Part shown: positions 1-11,659 of the stretch, one piece after another
How the letters are laid out: every line of letters begins with the position of its first letter
Numbering within the stretch: the first letter of the stretch is position 1
Assembly: GCA_028564675.1 (NCBI GenBank)
Contig: JAOVVO010000015.1
Location: 267,342-331,341 of the forward strand
From: Onchocerca lupi
Lineage: Eukaryota > Nematoda > Chromadorea > Rhabditida > Onchocercidae
Direction: 5' to 3'
DNA length: 64,000 nucleotides
Translations under genes and position numbers: made by a program
Notes under the pieces: model-generated
Seen by the model: only the letters and a program-made list of their open reading frames with translations
Database searches by the model: none
What the model was told of the DNA's origin: nothing

Positions 1-520
1 CAACATATGTGCTAAAAGAGTAAAATTATCAAAAACGCTGGCAAAAGAATTCGCAATTGAAGCATCTCAACTAGATCATCTAAAAAAGAACAAAATCCTT
101 GTAATTTGAAAAACTCTAAAAAATGATGAATCTTAAGCTACACAACAATATCGTGATAAGATTTCAGGCATCAAGCAATCTTAACTGCAAATAACCGACA
201 GACTTTAAAGTTAAAAAGTGAGAAGCAAACATAGTCTTGGTAAAGTGCCTTTTTATTACAAAAAAGATAAAATAACCAGCAATACATCTTGCATTTATAA
301 AATGAAATTAATAACCAGAACGAAAAAATTAGATGAATATGGATTTTATCAAACTACTTTCCGAAAGTTATAAGGATGATTCCAGCGTTTTCTAATGAAA
401 TTGCGCAGCTTACCGATACGTACATATTAGGCACTAATGCACTGTACTACAACAGTCTTATGAAATAACCTTTGTACTTTAGATCGCTATAATATTTAGT
501 GTTTTAGTGAGTATATAAAC

Positions 521-2639
521 CTCGGCACAATGCTTAGCAGACTTTTCCGGATGGCAATATAGATTTACAAACAGCAAATCTAATAACCAATCCACTGGTT
601 TCTGTCGATGGAACATTGCGATGAACTGCAGTAATAATGTGAGATCCGAAGTCCGAAAAAGTTTTCCAATGAAGCCTAAGGAAGAAAACTCAAGCATGAA
701 CCAATTATCGGTTATTTTTTCATCAATAAATTTTCTGATGCGACTGACATATCCAGCTTTTGCGAGCACATCATCTTCTAACTGTAAATAATATTCACCT
801 GAAACAATATTTCGTATAAAATTCTTTACTCATGATATTTCGAACAATTTTTACTAGATCCTATAATATTTATACATTCTGAATGAAATTCACCTCGCTT
901 CTGACAGTATAACATCAAATACATATAATCTAGATTCTGCTTCGTACGCCAATACATTCGCTCTGGAGAATCGTTAAAAGTGGGAGTGAGAGAATATAAA
1001 TCAGAATACCATTCATTAGGTGAAACAATAACCTGGAAGAAAATCTTTATGACACAAAACGAGAGACTACTTTTTTCTATGTTTAAGACTTTACAAGCAG
1101 AAAAATGAAAAAGAAGAGAAATCAAATCGGTAACTTCAATGCTATTTTAAAGATATAACATAAGCCAGATTTCAGCTCAATTTATATAAGACAAGCAGAA
1201 AACATCTCTTCCCTAGAGATTTTACATATTTTTATTAAATGCGGAGAAAATTTTTCAATTTAATTGTGTAACAAAAGCAGTGTTTATTGAAAAACATTAT
1301 ACTAAAAGAAATTCGAAACAAAACATACTGTCAGCAATCCAGAGCTCAATTCAAAAGGAAATTCTGATTGCAATAAAGTACACTGCTGCTTTACAAATGA
1401 AGAATTGGGGCCTTTACCATCGGAAATGAGAACAACAATGGCAACTACATTAATTTCATTGCTTGATATTCCTCCGATCAACGATTGCAGCGTCGGTATT
1501 AAGTAAGACTGCTAAATATAATAAATTCTTTATAAAAGTTATTTTAGTGGTAATGATAAATCTATTTACTTAGACAAAACGGAATTCTAAGAAGTATGTA
1601 ATGGAAATCGTAATCCGCCACTCAAAGGTTGGAAGATGTCAATGACTACGTACACTCAACCGAGCAACCGTTGGTATACCAATAACAAGGTCTGTTTTTG
1701 TCGTCCTTGAGTAATTACTCGGATAAATTAATGCAGGAAGCAGTGCGCTATTCGGAACAGCATAGAGATGAGTCAAAAAATCGAGAAATGTTGGTAAAGG
1801 TAATGCCGATTCCTGAAAATAAATTACAGATACAAACAAGCTTTAAAGATGCTTTCGTTTTTTTAGATCTAAAGTAACTAGAAATTTAGTGCCACTTAGA
1901 AAAATTAGTGAATCGGCTTATAATCATTTTTTTCCTTCATTTTTCAAAATGCAAATATGACTGTGGCATTCAAAAAGTTTATGAATTCCAGGAATGTGGC
2001 AAAATGAACTTTAGAGAAATAAGCAATTTCACGAAAAATATCAGTAAGAATAGGAGAGCTTTGCTTACCTTCGAATTATTAGCCAACAACTTTGGCAAAT
2101 TATTAGACAGATAACATTCCCGATCACGATCCTTTAGCAACATCTGCATCTAAACTGCTTATCTTGCTATAGAAATCCATGAAAACCATGAGAAAGTTTA
2201 ACAACTGACAGGCCAAAAATGTAATGCTATCGCATAAGATGATACTCTTAAAACTATGTAGTTCACATTGAAAACATCTAAAAAAATGATAAGATAAACA
2301 CATATCTTTTCTGACGATCATTTAAAAAATTTTCAGAAATGAAAAAAAAAGTTTTGCCATTTCAAAAACAGAGCTGAAAGAAGGGAAAAATAAATGATGC
2401 ATAACTGTGACGTAAGTGCGTAAAGATTATTTTTTGAATCATATGAAGTGAAAGGAAATAAAACAAACTCTCTTTAAATCATCCTGCAACTGCTGTAACC
2501 GATTTTCAAAATTTAATCGGATATCATGCTCTGCTGTATCGTTATATTTACTCAGGAAGAACACAGTAATGCCAGCAAGAAACGCCGCAATCCATAAAAT
2601 TGTGAGCAGTCGACGCAACAAATACCACCGTACAACCAT
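521..2639 (-). CDS. MGAT4: MGAT4-type alpha-1,3-mannosyl-glycoprotein beta-1,4-N-acetylglucosaminyltransferase (GnT-IV), 3' end not found
   Basis: Golgi type II membrane enzyme that adds a beta-1,4-GlcNAc branch to the alpha-1,3 mannose arm of N-glycans (family knowledge). Exons on the minus strand, read by phase: 2639-2469 (ATG, short cytosolic tail, one hydrophobic anchor of about 20 residues, start of a stem), 2246-2142 (tentative, stem), 1812-1654, 1511-1329, 1032-894, 798-521. Seen: VIGIPTVAR then SYLIPTLQSLI, matching the start of the catalytic domain; WRTKQNLDY; the DXD-like metal site in YLQLEDD; LEFSSLGFIGK; KPVDWLLD; and a C-P-E-K-x-A-K-H-C segment at the end. All catalytic exons join in frame. 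The C-terminal exons, about 170 residues in the family, are not recognisable in 1-520 and probably lie left of the window. The start at 2639 is the ATG directly before the membrane anchor; the joins of the first two exons are the weakest part. Confidence 0.92.
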
Positions 2640-3059
2640 CGCATACCGTCCTCAATTCCACATCCACACTCCACATGGCCAATTGAACATGCAAGCCTCA
2701 CATAAACAACCAACTAACCGCTCCATTTACCATTGCAGCCAACCGCGAAATGCCATTTGGCTTATGACAAGCAAATGGAGTTGATTCAGCTTTGATGTGT
2801 TGTGTAGGTGCTCGATACGATGGGGATGATGTTACTAAATTACCCGTTCCCCTAGTTACCGTCATTTTACTATAGTCACTTTCATCGATCAAAGAAATCC
2901 CGAAGGTTGAAGCAGATGTCGTTGCGCGGAAAAGGCCAGAAAATGACATTTAACGGAATCAACGAGAAAAGAAAAGAAATTATACTAGTTAGAAAGATAG
3001 GACATGTCGTGAATTTTTCTCAGTTTTGGAGAGTAATATCGATCAATAGCCAAATACCA

Positions 3060-3190
3060 CCAGTGTGTCTAGGCGACTTGATTGTCGGGTTGGTCGATCA
3101 GAGTTGTGTCGAGTTGAGATCGGTCGGGTTGAATTGTTGAGTTGAGTTTGCTTGGGTTTGAGCTGTGTTGAGTCGAGTTGATTTGGATTG
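3060..3190. repeat. degenerate G/T-rich short tandem repeat
   Basis: The plus strand is built from imperfect copies of pentamers and hexamers such as GAGTT, GGGTT and GTCGAGTTGA, with almost no runs of A or C. It directly abuts the left arm of the inverted-repeat element at 3188. Its purine/T skew differs sharply from the flanks. Confidence 0.7.
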
Positions 3191-3447
3191 TCGGGAAGTT
3201 GATTTGTAGCACAAACGAATCTCAAACTCAAACTTGGGTAATTAAACCTTTTATCACGAAACTTTAATATGATTGATATGACTGGTTTTGTAGGGTCGTT
3301 GTCGTGTTATCAACGTTTCGTGATAAAGGTTTAATTACCCAAGTTTGAGGTTGTGCCACAAGCAAATTTCCCAACAATTTTATTGTTGCCGCTGCAGCAG
3401 AATTCAAATTTGATATTCTTCTTGCTACAAATCAACTTTCCCGACAC
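3188..3447. repeat. foldback (MITE-like) element with nested inverted repeats
   Basis: Two sets of inverted repeats are visible. The outer arms are 3189-3211 and 3423-3445, about 23 bp, differing by one A. The inner arms are 3227-3262 and 3315-3349, about 35 bp, differing by one T and separated by about 52 bp. A third, weaker match to the outer arm lies at 3351-3380. No open frame lies inside. The symmetry suggests a non-autonomous DNA transposon or foldback element; no clear target-site duplication was identified. Confidence 0.75.
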
Positions 3448-4068
3448 ACACTTTGTTACTGGCGTCATCAAAAGTCTTTTCTGTTAAGGGTATACATTTG
3501 GAACTGATTGCAATTCTTGCAGCGAGCACAAGGATTCTGTCGACTTAGCTATTCCAGGAAACGTCCCTATGATTTACTTGGGATCTTGTCGTATTAGACC
3601 AGATACCGATAACTTATTTCAAAAGACCATGGGAAAAATGACGTATCTGGATAGTCAAAATAATCAGCTATTACATATAAACTTTTGCATGCTGCTTCAG
3701 AATTTCCACCTGGGTTTTTTTTTTCTTTTTTTTTTTCTGTCCAAAACGAAAAGCGCAGTACGTATCTATGGGTCCGGGTTGTTACTTCAGCCTTTCCTAC
3801 CTTATCTTCTTAAACAAACTGTGTTCCGAAGGTATCTGACAAGCTCCAAATTTACGATCGCTATTTTCAAACTCCACTATCTCTTGCAATTTGGAATCAG
3901 TTAATGGCTAATCTTCATACTACAAATGATCACGAGTCATTCAAGACTTGCGCTTTCTAATTATAGTATCCAGTGATAACCTCATATACGCGTCAGGTCA
4001 AAATTGATTTTTAGAGATATTTACTCAGTCAAATCATAAATCATAATTAGAACTGGACATCTCTTCCA

Positions 4069-4690
4069 TTATCTTGACAAAACATTTTGAAAGAGAAACT
4101 TCGTTCTGATTCCAATGTGGTCTACAGCATACAATCCAGTTTTTTTCATTCGACAATTACATTTCGTAATCATCCTTTTCTGACTCATATTGTCCGAAAT
4201 CGTGCAAAATTCTTTTATTTTGGCTAAGATTCTCCAGTGCAGTTTAGGACTTCGCTTTTCTAGCATTAGTGACATTTTGACAGTCCTCAATATCTATTTA
4301 TGGAAACCTTTCATCAATTCAAATGATTTTTGATTGCAAAATTACAGGAAGTTTTCTAGTCCGTTCATTTAAGCCCCGCAATATCAGAAGTTTGCAAGGA
4401 CCACACTGATATCGATTCTCTAGCAGATTTGACACTTCACGAATGATAGTTACAACGTGTTCAGAGGTACGAGATGATATACTGAAGATGAAATGAACCA
4501 TACAGGAGCTGGGAAAAAGGGCCTGTAAAGAGACTTCAAGTTCTGATAGAGCTTATTGGATCAGGAAGTTTACTGTACCTTTCTAGTTTTAACAGAGTAT
4601 TTTTATAAGATAATCGCATGGTCCAGCAAATGTTAGAATTTCTGCACAGCTTTTTGCATTTCTGCCATCGTTTAACCGGGCACAACAACG
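4069..4690 (-). other. possible unrecognised minus-strand gene fragment
   Basis: Reading the minus strand, a Lys/Cys-rich open stretch around 4680-4585 ends at a GTACAG donor (phase 2). It could join, at an acceptor near 4522, a short segment encoding RPFFPAPVWFISS that ends at a GTATAT donor. Downstream open stretches (4501-4319 and 4290-4069) include NRYQCGPCKLLILRGLNER. The phases are compatible, but no family is recognised and there is no clear start or stop. It could be chance. Confidence 0.25.
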
Positions 4691-5066
4691 CTTAATGTCA
4701 ATCAAGTTTGTATTTTACTGTAGTTGGAATATTTATTAGCATCTCTGTCACTGCAAAGGATTTTAATGGAAATCATAAAAAGAAACCGGAACGCTAAAAC
4801 CAGATCTTCCATTTTCTCTAATATCACAATTAAAGTGATTTTGTTTTAATTAGGCAGGCTATCACAGCAAACAGAAAAAATTATACTGGAAAGAACAAGA
4901 ATCTATTATCTAAATAATACATAATTTATAACATGTTGAATGCAATACGATGATACAATAACACTACTAAAATTCAGAACAATGAAAAAAAGGAAAAAGT
5001 AGATCCAGCGAGGGATGAAATTAAATTAAGCCATATATAAATTAGATTCTGTTGACAATTAAAAGA

Positions 5067-5213
5067 TCAGTCATGAGATCCTTTTCGCATTTCATGCCTA
5101 CAGACAAAAATCTCAGCATCACTTTTCTTGTCCGTTGTATATGAAATCAATATTGCCAGAATTACCATTGCTGTTTGATAACAGAGAAGTCTCTTGTACC
5201 AAGCAGCCTGATG
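5067..5213 (-). other. possible alternative last exon of COX10
   Basis: Behind an ATTTTGGCAG acceptor the minus strand is open for 49 codons including TGA. It reads HQAAWYKRLLCYQTAMV, a hydrophobic stretch, then a charged tail ending in RKGSHD. It joins in phase 0 to a GTAAGC donor at 5470, inside the last confirmed COX10 exon. It may be an isoform end, or an unrelated open stretch. Confidence 0.4.
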
Positions 5214-5431
5214 CTGCCAAAATGGAGATTTTATTAGTTATTAGTTTATTTATTGGTAATGAAGTAAAAATATTACTTCACTACACTGTATGTAATGAAA
5301 TAGTATAACATCCTAAGTGGGTACAGAATAATAAACTAAAGTGATCAGTTAGCAAAATTTTCTATTAACTGGTAAGATTGAGTAAAGTGATCACTATTGC
5401 CTCTTTGAAAAAAAGCATTAAAGTAAAGCCA

Positions 5432-7307
5432 TCATTCAAAACCATTTTGACTATCGCCAAACTTGCTTACTGTCATCAACATCATAATTAAAGGCAAATG
5501 GAGAAGAGTGTAATAAAAAAGTGTCCTTGATGTTTTTGCATCTGGGTGCCGATAAAATTTATAGGAAAGATAAAGCAGTAGACCATTGAATGGAAGTGAT
5601 TCGGCAGCAAAAAACCAATTTGTCAGATTTGCTGCGGGTGCTCCCAGCGAGCAAAGCAATAAAATTACCACTGAATATCTAAAACGGGCATTAAAATCTT
5701 AATAAGAATTCTCGGTAATGCTATAACAACAGAAGAAAGAAGGAAGATTACAACGGAGTGATAATAAATTATAGTTAGTGAAACTAACAAAAATACCTGA
5801 GAGAAGTGAACCGACAAAGCCTCTGATTAACTGCACACATGACTCGATAACCGGCACGAGTATAATCGGCACGTAGATTCCAACTCAGTGCATTGAAATG
5901 TGGGAACTGCCAGCAATATAATAGAGCGGCCAGTACTAAAGAAGCAAGGTCGATTGATCCCATCGCGCCAGCATAACCCATCAAAGGTGGCATGGCACCC
6001 ACAACAGCTCCAACCCAGGTACATCCAATGCTATAACGTTTCATTGGTGTATATACACCTATAAAAACTCGATATAGCGAGAAGTAATGGCTGAAATGCA
6101 TCGTACATCTACAATACTAAAAACAATCTCTTCTAAATGAAAAGATTTTAGGAATGAAAGAAATATGTCATAAAAATGAAAAATCTAACTGAACCTGCGT
6201 ATAAAAGTGCATTGAGTAAACCAAGTCCTGCTGTTAATGGATTGCAACCGATCCACAATGTTGCCATTCCAGTCATTGCTGCTGACAATGCAAAGCCAAT
6301 GGCATGAAAACATGAAAATCTAAATAGACTTTTTTATTTAAAAGTCAAGAATCTTACTAGTCTAAATATGCGAAAAACTAGCTTTCAAGATTCAATTCTC
6401 AAGGAAATTGAAAATGAAGATAAATTATTCATAGCTAACAGTAAAATACTAATGCGTCGACTGATAATTCCAAACATTATGAAAGTTGCATTCTCTACTG
6501 CCAGGTTTATAATTTGAGTCGAAAAAATATACCAAACCTTATTCCGAATAGTGAACATATTATCTCTTCACCTGCTAAAAAAAACTTGCCAATACTATAT
6601 ACTATAACAATCAACCTGTGCACGACAAGTAGTCGACTTTGCGTCCTTCTCATTTGAGCATCATAAGGTATTTCCAGTAAATGATTGAAGGTATTTGCAG
6701 ATGCACTTAAAAGTGCGGTACCGAAACTGCATGCTGCTAATGAGCCTAATGACAAATCAACTGGAGCCATGATAAAACCACTAATAGTTGTTGCAGTTAC
6801 CATCGCTGTGAGCCTTGCCTTGGAAAGCTGCAAAAATTCAAAGACGACTGGAAGTGAAGTACCTATATAAGAGACGTATACCATTACCAATAAAAGATGA
6901 TTTTAAACAAGTAAACCTATTTCCCTTTATGCAATCTTTCGATAACCATTGTTAATAAACATCTAATATCGCAGTGTGATTGAGGCTATTTCGGATCCAC
7001 AATTAGTAGCAAGAAAAATAAATTTCAAAGTGCACAACACGATGATACGGATCAAGCAGACCTGTAAATACGACTTCAGTAGACCATTTTGTTGTATAAC
7101 ATACCAGCCATCTTCCGGTGCTGGTCTAATCACCAGTTTTAGTCTGCGTCCAAAACTCCTTGGCTCTTCGGCACTCGCAAAACCTAAAGGAATAATCTTC
7201 TCTGCCCCTGTGCATATCTTTGGCAGTGCTGCCGCGCCGCGCTTCCAACTAACACCCGGCATATGCGAACCACAAAGACGACAAACCAGGTAACCTGGCA
7301 GCAGCAT
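5432..7307 (-). CDS. cox-10: COX10 protohaem IX farnesyltransferase
   Basis: Inner mitochondrial membrane prenyltransferase (UbiA family) that converts haem B to haem O for cytochrome c oxidase assembly. Five minus-strand exons: 7307-7062, 6827-6616, 6319-6195, 6058-5797, 5678-5432; all phases close, giving about 363 residues. Seen: a basic N-terminal presequence, LSKARLTAM at the start of the core, the Asp-containing polyprenyl-diphosphate site NTFNHLLEIPYDAQM, TWVGAVVGAMPPLMG, the hallmark QFPHFNALSW, and several hydrophobic spans up to HLPLIMMLMT near the C terminus. The ATG at 7307 is preceded by TTTTTTAG, a plausible spliced-leader acceptor. An alternative 3' end is possible: a GTAAGC donor at 5470 could join an open exon at 5213-5067, replacing the last residues. 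An AATAAA on the minus strand near 5250 favours the 5432 stop. Confidence 0.95.
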
Positions 7308-8502
7308 TAGCTAAAAAATTAGACAAAATTATTAACTTACTTTCTCATTAGTAAACAATTAGAAATAAGGTACCAAAAAGAAAGCGATCGACATCATTTA
7401 TGAGATGCATATCTCTTTCCTAAACAGAAGATGGCTGAATTAATCTCCTTCTCACCGGAAGAATGAAAGCCTTTTCAGGAATGAACCACCAGTTAAGAAA
7501 ACTCAGACGAGCAGAAACGCAATATTCTATTCAGGAATCATTTGGCAGACAACCAATCTCTTTTCCGCTCACAGTTACCGTTCTTTCGTGTCGAATTTTA
7601 AAGACATTCATACAATTCCTTATTGGAAATATTACGGCTTCAAAAGTTTTGTCTAAAATGTACAACTATCTCTTTGACTAGTTAAAGCATTTTCCATTCT
7701 TAATGAAACAATAAGAAGTGAACATTAATATATGTTACTCATACAATAATCTTCGAGATCATACCTCTGATTTCGCTCAGCCAGTAGCAATTAATTCCAA
7801 CTGATAAGCGACCAATAATATCAACATACAATTAAACCACTGCGAATTAATATCTAATCTGATCATCTACCATCTAATTCCGAAGAGTTACATTCCATCA
7901 TCTTCTACAAGACTTCCGAGTTTGATAAATCACATATAGCAAATATCTATAACGAACAGGGCAAAGGTTTCGCTACCACTACTCCAAATCGAACTCGAAA
8001 GATTGTAAGCTATCGACGTGAACGAATGTAAATGTGAAATGGAAGATATTTATTAGAATTCTAGTCTACCATGTCTCAGAGCATATCAACCATCCTACCG
8101 CTGTCCTTCCCAGAAGAAAAAGCTTAATGATTGAAACTTTCATCTGCTCCACAGCATTCCCCTTCCACCCGCCTTCCCGCACTCTTCTTTCATCTACTCC
8201 CCCGCATCTTCCTTCCTCACTCACCTAGGTAATATAACATCTCCCGGTGCTTCCATCATTGTCATTAACGGTTGGACGTTGTTCAGTTAACTGTTGTCAA
8301 GGTGCTGTCTTGCTCTCATTTTCAATAGATTTAAATTGTTGTTGCTTATTATAAAATTGGACCCTATAGATATTTTCGTATTTTATAGCTTAGACAACAG
8401 AAACGTTAACTAAGCTGTGAGGTATGTCTTTTTATTCGTCTTTAGTCGAATTTATTTTGCCATCTATTTCAATTCCAGGAGTTTATGTAAAGAAGCGAAG
8501 TA
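7308..8502. promoter_or_regulatory. divergent promoter region between COX10 and MAD2
   Basis: About 1.2 kb separating two head-to-head genes, so it should hold both promoters. No convincing open frame was found. A candidate splice or spliced-leader acceptor for MAD2 (AATTCCAG) ends at 8478, 24 bases before its ATG. A C/T-rich patch lies at 8155-8225. No specific factor site is claimed. Confidence 0.5.
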
Positions 8503-10718
8503 ATGGCCACAGATACTAAAATTCGTGACGTTATTTGTCTTAAAGGATCGGCGCAATTGGTTCAAGAATTCTTTCGTAAGTTTAATGTTTTTTTGCATTT
8601 TCGCCACCTAAAAATTTATTATTTTGAAGTTTAATGAAACTTACTTATTGAGCACCGCAACTTTCTTTTATTTTGGTTTAGTAGTTTTAGCACTGCTCAA
8701 GATAACTGGCATTTTAAGCAGTTTAAGAAATGATAGAAAATAAAGTAACTCTAGATTAGGATTATAGCTTATTTATTGGGAAGCTTTCCTGAAATTTGCA
8801 TAACCATAATTTGATCTCAGCGGAAACTTATGTGGAGTGATTAGAATAAATTGGCTTAGATGTGTCTTACACATTCTCCATGGTTGAAATCAGAAATTTC
8901 ACTTAGACCTCTTATCTCTCAGATCTGTATTCCAACATATTTATTCATAAAACAATTTCTAAAGGCGGATTTTATTTTAAATCCTTATTTTTCAAGCCCT
9001 AATTTTTTACCAGTACCAAATTAATCATTTACTCTTGGTTGTTGCTTAAAAAAAATAATTTTATAGATTTCGGTCTTAATAGCATCCTTTACCAGCGAGG
9101 TATATATCCGGCAGATTCTTTCATACGGGAAAAAAAATACGGACTCACCATGCTGGTTACTAATAATCCAGAACTGCAGAAATTTTTGGCTCCACTTCTT
9201 GAACAAGTGAAACGTAGGTTCTTTTCTTCTGTTTTCAAGTTTTTTAGAAGCTTCCACTTATTACTAAAGGTCAGCTAAGGCATGTTACCATTTCCCTTTT
9301 TTTTTTCTCAATTCAGTTCTCTGCATATCATCAGATATTTTTAAAAAAGAAAAATTGATGGATGATATCCTAATTTTGCGCTAAGCTATACATTTCTTAT
9401 ATGACTAATCTGCTCTCTTTCCTTTCTTTTTTCATTCATCAAAGTTCATTAACTTCTACGGGTTTTTAACTTCTATATCTCTATCCTTTCTATTATTTTC
9501 TATTTGTAATAAGTTCTTAAAAAAATTTACTTTCTATTTTGGAACAGCTGCCCAAGTAAACAATGTCCACTTATTTATTTAGTTGCTCCATTTCCTGAAC
9601 AGTGATGCCCATTATATTTGGCGATACTGTCAGATATTACCAGCTTGTGTGCAGCTGAGGAGCGGGATATTATGTGGTTCCATCGAATCTACTTTTTAGT
9701 AAATAAGCTGTAGGTATTTATTGGTATACTTTTGAATGCAGGATATAACCGTTAGGGTTAGTAGTGAGAGCGAATTGTTTTAAACTCGAAAAAAAACTGC
9801 TTTAAGCTTTATTCTCAGTGACTCTTTCATGTTAAAGTCCTAATTTTGATAGATCTTAGGCACTGATTTCTTTATTGGATCATCACAATTGCAATCGAGG
9901 ACAGTCCTTCTATTTTGTTTGTGTGTTTGTTATTAGCAACATTTAAATCGCCATAATTCTGATAAATGCTTTTTTTTTAGACTGGTTAGAAAGTAAGCAA
10001 TTGAGAAAACTGGTTGTTGTGATCTCAAATATACAGACTAAAGACGTATTGGAACGATGGCAGTTTGACATTGATACGGATCCAAATATTCAGCAATATG
10101 GGTATTTTGATATTATTTTTGCGTTTCTTTGCTAAAAGAAAATTTTCTGAAAAAGGAGGATGAAGTTATATAGATCTGTAGTGACATTCCTTCATCTCTG
10201 CGGTTCTTATAAAATTTTGACTGAGAGTATACTTCAGTAACTAGAATTTAATTGAAAAGAGTATGGAGAAAGGGAATCACTAAAACCAGAAACTTGATTT
10301 GTTACCAAAGGAGAAGTAAAGGTGACTATTTCAGTGAAAACTCGACCAGACAAAAGGATGAAAAGAAAATCAGACAAGAAATGGCTGATGTTATCAGGTA
10401 ATTGTAAAATTAGATTTTGATCAATTCTTATTTCAGAACGAATTTTTTTTATGTCCTGAAATATTTCAACAATTTCTCATGATATACTTGATTTGCATTT
10501 CCAGACAAATAACAGCCTCGGTGACGTTCCTGCCGTTGTTGGAAACACAGTGTTCGTTTGACGTACTTATTTATACAGGTAAGGAGACGGATACACCGGA
10601 GGACTGGACAGAAAGTAGTGCTTGTGTAATTAATGATGCTGAACAAGTACAACTTCGCTCTTTCTCAACTGCAGTGCATTCAGTTCACACGAAAGTGTCT
10701 TACAAACCTTGCTTGTAA
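8503..10718 (+). CDS. mdf-2: MAD2 spindle assembly checkpoint protein
   Basis: HORMA-domain protein that, in its closed form, binds MAD1 at unattached kinetochores and CDC20 in the mitotic checkpoint complex, restraining the APC/C. Five exons: 8503-8575, 9067-9213, 9981-10101, 10335-10397, 10505-10718. Phases close exactly to 205 residues, the same length as human MAD2. Seen: SILYQRGIYP, YGLTMLV, KLVVVISN, LERWQFDID, RQITASVTFLPLLE, FDVLIYT and the C-terminal safety-belt region LRSFSTAVHSVHTKVSYK. The exon 3-4 segment is a polar loop (ENSTRQKDEKKIRQE) equivalent to the variable loop in the vertebrate protein. The start is the first ATG after the acceptor at 8478. The next gene downstream on the same strand is about 940 bp away, rather far for a tight operon. 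Confidence 0.97.
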
Positions 10719-11659
10719 TGTAATTATTGGCCTGCATTCCCACTTCTCATTTGTGAATTTTGGGTTTCGCTTGAGTTATTTTTCAAAACGTTAAACGTTT
10801 TACTTAGCATATTGTAAATGAAAACAGTAGATGTCACATAAACTTATTAAATCTCTCATTTAGCATTTGATATGATGTAGTTTGTTGTGTCCTAGTAAAC
10901 TAGGAGACTGGAGAGTTTACTTTTATGCCAAGATAGGGAATTTATAGAATTGATCCATTAAAAGTGTTGTGCCTGTATAGAAACCAGGATTAGGTGTTGA
11001 TAAACGATTTCAAATTATGATGGGTCATTCAGGTCGAATTGATGTTAAACGTATTGTTTTCTGTGGACTTTATACAGAACTAATTTTATTTTATATGGTC
11101 TCGTTTTCGATCAAAAAGTATGTTGTTTTTTAAGACATATGTGCATCACTCAAAATCACCTTAATTTAATTTTCATGGCTCAACCAAATGCTGCGCTAAA
11201 ATATTGGGTTTTGTATGTGTGTAAAATATTAGAAGGATGCACATTGCGATATGCCTTATAACATAATTGCAATGGGCTTATGATTTTTGCTTGCCACATC
11301 TTTTTTGTAGCCATGATTCTCAGTGCATAAATTTGATTTCCAACTGTCATTTGTAATAAAGGGACTGTGCTGACCTTTCACAATACATCTGGCGGATGAA
11401 TGGATGCATTAACGTTGCCTCATCACTATACTTTTCAAAGAGTTTGTGAGCAAACTGATTCAACGATTCCGAAATTCTCCACTAAATGCGTATTATATTG
11501 ATATTTCATCAGTTTTTTTTATCGGGAGCTTCCGAAGAGTATGCATATTTAAATGTGATGTAAGAACTGCTTTCATTCTCTTCTCCATTGGTACCATCGG
11601 TTCAGCAAATTATATTTGTTTTCAAAACTCATTGTTTTGTTTTTATTTTGTTTTTCAGG
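10719..11659. other. MAD2 3' flank and upstream region of the SPS gene
   Basis: AT-rich with no convincing coding sequence. An AATAAA near 11353 could serve either MAD2 or nothing. The region ends in a T-rich tract and a TTTTTCAG acceptor at 11658, one base before the SPS ATG, which looks like a spliced-leader addition site. Confidence 0.5.

Larger units (their letters stand above)
2640..5066. other. intergenic region with a foldback element and weak exon candidates
   Basis: No recognised gene. A minus-strand ATG frame at 2949-2698 (Ser/Thr-rich, 83 residues) lies just upstream of the MGAT4 start and may be leader sequence. 3060-3190 is a G/T-rich degenerate repeat, and 3188-3447 holds nested inverted repeats (listed separately). 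A plus-strand ATG frame at 3569-3904 has no family likeness. 4060-4690 on the minus strand has several exon-like pieces (listed separately). The rest is AT-rich with nothing I can name. Confidence 0.6.

Noticed and set aside
2698..2949. Minus-strand ATG frame of 83 codons just upstream of MGAT4
   Set aside because: It stops before the MGAT4 ATG, has no phase-compatible donor that I could see, and is not part of the family.
3569..3904. 111-codon ATG frame
   Set aside because: No family likeness; it contains a T-run-encoded Phe stretch and lies beside a foldback element.
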